DNA from: Thermoprotei archaeon
Lineage (GTDB): Archaea > Thermoproteota > Thermoprotei_A > Sulfolobales > Desulfurococcaceae
DNA: 10,365 bases
Direction: 5' to 3'
Assembly (NCBI GenBank): GCA_003661825.1
Contig: QMWW01000025.1
Location: forward strand, 1-10,365
Below the pieces are notes generated by a model. It was given only the letters and a program-made list of their open reading frames with translations. It was not told the DNA's origin and did no database searches. Numbering within the stretch: position 1 is the stretch's first letter; each line of letters opens with the position of its first letter. This document shows, piece by piece, positions 6,169 to 10,365 of the stretch. The position numbers were made by a program, and so were the translations under genes.

Positions 6169-7601
6169 TATGTAGACACCCCCAGCTTTATCCTTCTAAG
6201 TCTAACATCGGGGCCTCCAAACCAGACCGGTACTCCTTGCGCAGGTTCACCTTTACCACAAGTTCCAGCATAAAACCTGAGATCCCTGCCGACAGCATCT
6301 ATTCTGCTATAGAAGGATCTAGTTGTGATCTCTAGTACAGGGTTCTTTACAAACCCCTTAAGTTCCCCGTTTTCTATAAGGTAGGCTTCGAGCCCTACGT
6401 ACCTCTGACTCCACCTCTCGTCGTCTATATTCCACTCCATATAGCTCTTCATATATACTCCTAGCTTTACATCTTCGATCAGCTCTTCAAACCTGTAGTT
6501 GCCAGGCTTTAAGTAGGTATTAGCCATCCTCACTATCGGCTCGCTTCTATAGTCCATTGCTCTAGCTGAGGCATTGCTCTCAACACCATATACCTTAGCC
6601 GTCCACCTATTATGGAGGTGTTCGTAGATCACTCCTTCTTTGTAGAGATACCTGGGCCTTGCGGGTACTCCCTCGTCATCGTATAGGTAGAATCCATAGC
6701 TACCAGGTATAGTTGGGTCATCGATCACAGTAGCGTATTCACTACCTATCTTCTCCCCTATCATTCCCGGCTTTATAAAGCTCTTACCTGCTTGTGCAGC
6801 TTCGCGTCCAAGGATTCTATCGGCTTCGCTAGGGTGCCCGCAGCTCTCATGTACTATTAATCCAACGATCTCGCTTCCCACTACTACGTCTACGTAGTCT
6901 TGTGGAGGAGTAACAGCTGTGAGCAATAGTTTCTCGTAGGTACTAGTATCTTCTGGTAAGACTTCATCTAGCTTCCACTCATTGATCCATTCTAACCCTC
7001 CACTTGCACCTAAAAGCTCCCATCGCTGTATAGTGCCTTTTACTGGGTGATTTAGAACTAGATTATAGTATAGGGTGATCCGTGGAATCCTACTTACAAC
7101 GAAGGCTCCATCGCTATTAACTACTACTTTTTCTTCGAGGTTCTCGCCATACTGCACAAGTAGTACGCTGAGCTTTGCTTCGCGTGGAACGCTTGATACC
7201 CTCTTCCATAACTCAGAGATCATTTCTATTTTCTCATCTATGCTCATCGATTCAAACGGTTTTCTCGCAATAGCTTCATAACGTGCACGCCCCATTTTGG
7301 CATCTGCAAACTCTATTCTGTCTTTCACGGTTTTAGATAGGTGTTTTGTTTGTTGAACAACCGCTTCTACTGCTTCTTTTACGTCTTCGCGTCTAAGCGT
7401 GTTAATAGCTGTGAAACCAAGTGTACCGTCTACTATAACCCGTATACCTATGCCTTCTCGTACCTCTCTCCCAATCCCAAGAATAGATCCATTCCTAGCT
7501 ACTATGCTTTCACCCGTATTCTTATGATACCTAGCTTCAGCGTATGTAGCCCCTAGCTCTTTTGCATAGTCTATAGCATATATCAGTAGATCTTCAACCA
7601 A
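6168..7601 (-). CDS. tldD: TldD-type zinc metalloprotease subunit
   Basis: A 477-residue TldD, the catalytic partner of the heterodimeric TldD/TldE peptidase. The metal site is visible: H251-E-S-C-G-H256 (HExxxH, Glu as catalytic base) and C448 in AGTCGKGEPAQG, the third zinc ligand known for this family. Other marks are the long D292-IDDPTIPGSYGFYLYDDEGVP-like stretch around 292-313, H328-L-H-N-R-W-T-A, and the C-terminal GVPVWFGGPDV. The length is normal. The start is TTG at 7601, supported by AGGTG (7610-7614) eight bases upstream and by a TATA box at 7645-7654; no ATG fits. It is the first gene of the tldD-tldE operon. The upstream neighbour is divergent and shares a 127-base promoter region. 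Confidence 0.94.
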   Translation of the reverse strand: MVEDLLIYAIDYAKELGATYAEARYHKNTGESIVARNGSILGIGREVREGIGIRVIVDGTLGFTAINTLRREDVKEAVEAVVQQTKHLSKTVKDRIEFADAKMGRARYEAIARKPFESMSIDEKIEMISELWKRVSSVPREAKLSVLLVQYGENLEEKVVVNSDGAFVVSRIPRITLYYNLVLNHPVKGTIQRWELLGASGGLEWINEWKLDEVLPEDTSTYEKLLLTAVTPPQDYVDVVVGSEIVGLIVHESCGHPSEADRILGREAAQAGKSFIKPGMIGEKIGSEYATVIDDPTIPGSYGFYLYDDEGVPARPRYLYKEGVIYEHLHNRWTAKVYGVESNASARAMDYRSEPIVRMANTYLKPGNYRFEELIEDVKLGVYMKSYMEWNIDDERWSQRYVGLEAYLIENGELKGFVKNPVLEITTRSFYSRIDAVGRDLRFYAGTCGKGEPAQGVPVWFGGPDVRLRRIKLGVST

Positions 7602-7644
7602 GACATATACACCTATACCTTGTTAGATAGTATGGCTATGGCAA

Positions 7645-7654
7645 ATATATTTAA
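7645..7654 (-). promoter_or_regulatory. TATA box and Shine-Dalgarno for tldD
   Basis: TTAAATATAT on the minus strand predicts transcription start near 7623, giving a leader of about 20 bases that contains AGGTG (7610-7614) eight bases before the TTG at 7601. The ribosome site supports TTG as the true start. Confidence 0.55.
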
Positions 7655-7665
7655 CTAAAATATAG

Positions 7666-7675
7666 TAATTATATA
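7666..7675 (+). promoter_or_regulatory. TATA box and Shine-Dalgarno for the DUF2258-like gene
   Basis: TAATTATATA is centred near 7670, predicting transcription start around 7696-7700. GGGTG at 7715-7719 then lies nine bases before ATG 7729. This favours ATG 7729 over the upstream GTG codons at 7708 and 7717. Confidence 0.5.
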
Positions 7676-7728
7676 CTCTAGCATAAGCCGTTAAACCCTG
7701 TAGCTAAGTGGTATGGGTGTATATGCTC

Positions 7729-8541
7729 ATGTCCTCCCCGGAAAGCAGTTCTCAACAAGGAGTTATTGAGAACGAGGTAAATACTGGAATAGTGATTGCT
7801 GGCGCATACGCTGATAAGCTTCGTAGAACGCTATTTGCTCAGCTTAGAGATTACGTTAAGCAAAGCAGAGAACTAGCTAGAGAAATCGCTAGAGCAGCAG
7901 CGGAGATCAATTCTCTCCTCTACTACATACTAGTCGATAGCCTCAAATCGGATAAAGGCGATGCGGTTAGGATAAGAGTAAAGTACAGGATGGATCCAAA
8001 GGATATGAGAATTAAGTGGGACTACGATACCCTAAGAGTAGAGTTCTTTAAAAGACAATCAGATGAAGAAGTGAATAGAATTACTAAGAAGGTTGTCGAG
8101 GAGAAACTAGAAGAAGTACTAAAACGCTTCGCAGAAGCTGGTAGAGAAGAAGTAGAAACAGCTAAGACAGAGGCCGTAGAAGTCGAAGCAAAGACCGTAG
8201 AGAAGCGGGAGGAAGAATCCGAGATAGCTGGGCTGGTAGCTTCAGCCGACCCAATAGGCGATATGGCTTCTGGTGGCGTCGTGTTTAAGCTCATAGACAG
8301 AGCTGGAGGCAGTGTAGGACTAGCCTCAGTAGAGCCTAGAGCTGGTGACTGGATCTTAGATGCTGTAGTGGTGCACAAAGGTAAAGCATATAGAGTATAC
8401 GCTAAAACTGGTAGAGATAGAGAAGCATACATAAATAACCCATCTCTCCTAATAGAGGATCTATCCAAGCAAAAACCGCTACCAATCAGTGTTGAAGACG
8501 CTAAGAAGATGATTGAAGGTAAAATGAGCGAGATAATATAG
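7729..8541 (+). CDS. DUF2258-like archaeal protein with helical linker and extra C-terminal domain
   Basis: About 270 residues from ATG 7729; GTG 7708 in the same frame would add seven. ATG 7729 is preferred because GGGTG lies nine bases before it. Numbering from GTG 7708, an N-terminal domain (about 25-117) begins TGIVIAGAYADKLRRTLFAQL, continues with a helix (AREIARAAAEINSLLYYILV) and ends in strands (VRIRVKYRM, WDYDTLRVEFFKR). It resembles the crenarchaeal DUF2258 family as I recall it; function unknown. Residues 118-172 are a highly charged, Glu-rich helical or coiled-coil linker. Residues 177-277 form a separate alpha/beta-looking domain (VVFKLIDRAGG, GDWILDAVVVHKGKAYRVYAK). The protein is soluble with no signal peptide. 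It is monocistronic, divergent from tldD, and followed by a T-tract terminator. A nucleic-acid or scaffold role is possible but unproven. Confidence 0.82.
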   Translation: MSSPESSSQQGVIENEVNTGIVIAGAYADKLRRTLFAQLRDYVKQSRELAREIARAAAEINSLLYYILVDSLKSDKGDAVRIRVKYRMDPKDMRIKWDYDTLRVEFFKRQSDEEVNRITKKVVEEKLEEVLKRFAEAGREEVETAKTEAVEVEAKTVEKREEESEIAGLVASADPIGDMASGGVVFKLIDRAGGSVGLASVEPRAGDWILDAVVVHKGKAYRVYAKTGRDREAYINNPSLLIEDLSKQKPLPISVEDAKKMIEGKMSEII

Positions 8542-8564
8542 AGTACATGAATTCTCTTCAGTGG

Positions 8565-8581
8565 AAAAGCTTATCTTTTTT
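8565..8581 (+). terminator. Hairpin plus T6 terminator after the DUF2258-like gene
   Basis: Starting 24 bases after the stop codon, AAAAG (8565-8569) pairs with CTTTT (8575-8579) across a five-base loop and runs into TTTTTT (8576-8581). The T-run alone fits archaeal termination; the stem is weak. Confidence 0.5.
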
Positions 8582-8587
8582 AAGTAT

Positions 8588-8618
8588 AGCAAACGGCTTG
8601 TTTACTAATTTATTTGCT
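8588..8618. repeat. Short nested inverted repeats
   Basis: AGCAAA (8588-8593) is inverted as TTTGCT (8613-8618), and inside it AAAC (8591-8594) is inverted as GTTT (8600-8603). The arms are short and AT-rich, so chance is a fair explanation; function unknown. Confidence 0.3.
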
Positions 8619-8661
8619 CGTAAGAACTGTGTAGCACCAGGTAAAGGGTCTCTACGCTTCT

Positions 8662-8690
8662 ATTGATAAATTAGATCAAAATTTAGGTAT
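8662..8690. repeat. Imperfect AT-rich palindrome resembling an Xer (dif-type) site
   Basis: Two 11-base arms, ATTGATAAATT (8662-8672) and AATTTAGGTAT (8680-8690), are inverted with 8 of 11 positions matching and a seven-base centre AGATCAA. Size and shape resemble dif-type sites for Xer recombinases (11-bp arms, 6-8-bp centre). It lies about 260 bases before a tyrosine recombinase gene. It could also be simply AT-rich promoter DNA for the element at 8715-8795. Confidence 0.3.
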
Positions 8691-8714
8691 AGATTATCTG
8701 ATACGCTACCTCCT

Positions 8715-8795
8715 TAGGAATGTAGTCATCAGAGTAGAGTACTTGATCAGTCCCGCGCGAGCACCCCATCCCCTTGTGGGTAAGGGATCTGCCTA
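8715..8795 (+). ncRNA. Candidate structured RNA upstream of the xerA-like gene
   Basis: This GC-enriched island folds on paper into contiguous helices. P1 pairs TAGG (8715-8718) with CCTA (8792-8795). P2 is a hairpin 8728-8736/8740-8747 (ATCA, bulged G, AGTA, loop GAG, TACT, TGAT). P3 pairs CAGTCCC (8748-8754) with GGGATCTG (8784-8791), with one bulged T. Within P3 are GC-GCGA-GC (8755-8762), a GNRA-type mini-hairpin, and CCCA/TGGG (8765-8768/8777-8780). P2 abuts P3 and P3 abuts P1 with no unpaired bases, as in a coaxially stacked junction. AT-rich DNA about 30 bases upstream (8680-8690) could be a TATA box. I recognise no known RNA family. Strand and ends are inferred. Confidence 0.35.
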
Positions 8796-8836
8796 GCTTC
8801 TTCATCTCAATTTAACTAGTGAGTATCGAGACTGGG

Positions 8837-8869
8837 CTATAACGTTAACTCGTAAAGAACCCGTTATAG
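8837..8869. repeat. Perfect 8-bp inverted repeat before the xerA-like gene
   Basis: CTATAACG (8837-8844) is repeated inverted as CGTTATAG (8862-8869) around a 17-base centre. It lies about 60 bases before the TATA box of the recombinase gene and could be an operator, a recombinase binding site or an RNA hairpin. Confidence 0.35.
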
Positions 8870-8927
8870 GGTGAGCTTCTCGTGGTATGATGATAGGCTA
8901 TATCGGGGTATTCCAGGATCCACGATG

Positions 8928-8935
8928 TTTAAAAA
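8928..8935 (+). promoter_or_regulatory. TATA box of the xerA-like gene
   Basis: TTTAAAAA is the best archaeal TATA match in the window. It predicts transcription start at about 8956-8960, which is after the TTG at 8954 but before the in-frame TTG at 8969. It therefore argues mildly for the later start. Confidence 0.6.
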
Positions 8936-8953
8936 CAGCGTTCTTCTAGCTTA

Positions 8954-9964
8954 TTGTGGAGAGAGGGGTTGCCGACTAAGCTTGATCTAGGTAGCGCTCC
9001 TGAAGGCATACTAGAACTAGATAACGACGAGATACTGGCAGAGTTTTTAGCAGTGCTAGAGTCTACTGGTGCAAGCAGAGATACGGTTAAAGCCTATAAA
9101 GCAGCAATCAAGGATTTCCTAGAGTTCATAGGTAATAAGCCGTTAAGAGAGGTAAAGCTGAGAGACGTTATATCATGGAAGAACGAGAGATTGCGTAATG
9201 GATTCAAGCACAATAAAGTTGCTGGAGACGAAGCTAGGAGAACCACGCTACACTACTATACTCTATTCCTTAATAGATTCTTTGAATGGCTTGGATTAAG
9301 GATAAGGATTCCTAAAGTTAAGAGGCCTCCCCGTAGAATACACGTGTTATCCGACGAGGAAGTTAGCAGGCTAGTTAAAGCTGTACGTGACCCCTTAGAC
9401 CTACTTCTCCTAAAGCTCTTACTAAGTACTGGTCTTCGGAGCAAGGAATTGCTTGGAGTTAGGGTTATGGACATAGATTTTAGCAACAAGTTGATTAGAG
9501 TTAGAGAAACTAAGTATGGACGCGAGAGAGTAGTGGTAGTTACTAGCGACGTATTAGAGCTACTGAGAGCTTGGATAAAGATGAATGCGTTGAAACCCGA
9601 AGACAGGATTATTCCTCTTACATATACTGGTCTCTATAAGCGTCTTAGAACACTGGCAAAACGTGCTGGTATACCTGGGTATAAGGTAAGACCCCATGTA
9701 TTTAGGCATACATTTGCTACAAATGCTCTGAGAAAAGGTCTTAGTCTCTACTCTTTGCAGAGGATACTTGGACATAGCGATATAAAGACTACGCAGATAT
9801 ACCTGCACTTAACTGTTGACGATATTAAGCGCGAGTACGAAAGAGTAATGGAGAACAGCCGTGGTAAATGCAGTGTTTGTGGTAGGGAGCTTCCAGTAGC
9901 AGCTACGTTCTGCCCATACTGCGGCGCTAGGATAGGTAGCGAAGAGCTACTTAGCGAGATCTAG
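8954..9964 (+). CDS. xerA: XerA-like tyrosine recombinase with C-terminal zinc ribbon
   Basis: A 336-residue tyrosine recombinase of the archaeal XerA type, the family that resolves chromosome dimers at dif. The N-terminal SAM-like core-binding domain spans about 25-112 (ILAEFLAVLESTGAS...TVKAYKAAIKDFLEFIG). The catalytic domain spans about 130-300. All active-site residues are visible: R162 (TGLRSKE), K187 (TKYGRER), H248 and R251 (RPHVFRHTFA), H274 (LGHSD) and nucleophile Y283 (QIYLHL). After the usual end, residues 306-323 form C306-x2-C309-x10-C320-x2-C323, a zinc-ribbon module making it about 50 residues longer than Pyrococcus XerA (about 286). The start is TTG 8954; TTG 8969 (331 aa) fits the TATA box better. 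It overlaps the convergent gene by 18 bases. A chromosomal role is more likely than a virus integrase, but this is inference. Confidence 0.92.
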   Translation: MWREGLPTKLDLGSAPEGILELDNDEILAEFLAVLESTGASRDTVKAYKAAIKDFLEFIGNKPLREVKLRDVISWKNERLRNGFKHNKVAGDEARRTTLHYYTLFLNRFFEWLGLRIRIPKVKRPPRRIHVLSDEEVSRLVKAVRDPLDLLLLKLLLSTGLRSKELLGVRVMDIDFSNKLIRVRETKYGRERVVVVTSDVLELLRAWIKMNALKPEDRIIPLTYTGLYKRLRTLAKRAGIPGYKVRPHVFRHTFATNALRKGLSLYSLQRILGHSDIKTTQIYLHLTVDDIKREYERVMENSRGKCSVCGRELPVAATFCPYCGARIGSEELLSEI

Positions 9965-10365
9965 CTTTTCGAGAAATCTAGCTAGGAGGAGCCTTGGCAC
10001 TTCTGCATAGCCCGGGTTTCTACGCCTATACTCCTTAACTAAGTCTTCTCCATCAGAGACTGGATAGTTATCTCGATAGTTCTCCAGGATCCTCACCAAA
10101 TCTTCGCTGAAAGCTAGAACTATAACTGGGTTTACAGGTATGCTCCACTTCTCGCCGCTATACTTAACCTTTACTAGCTCTTTTAGATATGCTTCTTCGT
10201 TGTCTATGTTCAGGGTTTCAACCCTATAGTACGGCGTGATGTAGTGTGCTATGATGATGGCTTCTCTACTACTGCTCCCCATAACGCTAATACTGAGTAC
10301 TTCGCTATGATCTAGTAGCACAGAGTGAGGACCTAGTTCAAGCTTGTATCCTTTCTCCTTAAGGA
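9947..10365 (-). CDS. Unrecognised protein, 5' end beyond the right edge
   Basis: The reading frame stays open to the window edge. A GTG at 10321 could start a 124-residue protein, but the codons before it (reading LKEKGYKLELGPHS) look like coding sequence and continue off the window, so the true start is probably outside. The visible part has hydrophobic strands (HSVLLDHSEVLSISVMG, SREAIIIAHYI, PVNPVIVLAF), suggesting an alpha/beta domain, followed by a charged helical tail (EDLVKEYRRRNPGYAEVPRLLLARFLEKLDLAK). There is no membrane segment and no motif I recognise, so I assign no function. It converges on the xerA-like gene with an 18-base overlap of coding ends. Confidence 0.65.
   Translation of the reverse strand, partial: LKEKGYKLELGPHSVLLDHSEVLSISVMGSSSREAIIIAHYITPYYRVETLNIDNEEAYLKELVKVKYSGEKWSIPVNPVIVLAFSEDLVRILENYRDNYPVSDGEDLVKEYRRRNPGYAEVPRLLLARFLEKLDLAK

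Noticed and set aside
8022..8468. Open frame of 148 codons on the minus strand inside the DUF2258-like gene
   Set aside because: The product is Ser/Thr-rich, as expected from reading Glu/Arg-rich coding sequence backwards; no promoter or ribosome site.
8727..8733. Minus-strand CTGATGA as a C/D box sRNA core near 8730
   Set aside because: No D box CTGA follows at the required distance, and the bases are better explained by the plus-strand hairpin 8728-8747.
8954..9964. Tyrosine recombinase as the integrase of an integrated virus or plasmid
   Set aside because: No tRNA gene, attachment-site repeat, viral gene or change in base composition surrounds it; the size and motifs fit chromosomal XerA.
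9959..9983. Direct repeat ATCTAGCT at 9959-9966 and 9976-9983
   Set aside because: It falls in the overlapping ends of two genes, in a genome rich in CTAG, so a chance repeat is the simplest explanation.
10319..10321. GTG as the start codon of the right-edge gene
   Set aside because: The frame is open upstream to the window edge with protein-like codons, and no ribosome site or TATA box is placed suitably, so the gene is treated as partial.

Overview
The window looks like chromosomal DNA of a hyperthermophilic crenarchaeon (Thermoproteota), most likely Desulfurococcales-like; no genus can be fixed. Evidence: the left edge is the GC-rich 3' end of an archaeal 23S rRNA with no 5S gene after it. 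The protein genes prefer Leu CTA, Ile ATA and Arg AGA/AGG and often start with GTG or TTG. Promoters look like archaeal TATA boxes, with GGTG Shine-Dalgarno sites or near-leaderless starts. The gene set also fits: UbiA-type archaeal lipid enzyme, crenarchaeal phosphoglucose/phosphomannose isomerase, archaeal TldD/TldE and XerA-like recombinase.

Layout. 1-~204: 3' end of 23S rRNA. ~205-526: no protein gene; a structured rRNA trailer grades into AT-richer DNA with hairpins and the next promoter. 527-2315 (+): a polytopic membrane protein overlapping a UbiA prenyltransferase, probably one transcript. 2312-3313 (-): bifunctional PGI/PMI, tail-to-tail with ubiA. 3409-4050 (+): unrecognised protein with a Rossmann/P-loop-like N-terminal half and a winged-helix-like C-terminus. 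4040-4759 (-): two small genes in tandem, a predicted OB-like protein and a conserved crenarchaeal-type hypothetical. 4825-7601 (-): tldD-tldE, coupled through TAATG. 7729-8541 (+): DUF2258-like protein divergent from tldD across an AT-rich shared promoter region. 8542-8953: about 410 bases without a protein gene, holding a terminator, an Xer-site-like palindrome, a foldable GC-rich element, an 8-bp inverted repeat and a strong TATA box. 8954-9964 (+): XerA-like tyrosine recombinase with an appended zinc ribbon. 9947-right edge (-): unrecognised gene that runs out of the window.

How it fits together. Most of this is compact housekeeping DNA: ether-lipid synthesis, sugar phosphate isomerisation and TldD/E proteolysis. 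Three convergent gene pairs overlap at their stop codons. First genes of transcripts tend to have a TATA box about 25-30 bases before the start codon; downstream genes and two longer-leader genes show GGTG 8-9 bases before the start. The most unusual part is the xerA locus: a recombinase with a C-terminal CxxC...CxxC module, preceded by a dif-like palindrome and an ~81-nt element that folds on paper into a compact multi-helix junction. No insertion sequence, CRISPR array, tRNA gene or clear mobile-element boundary was seen.
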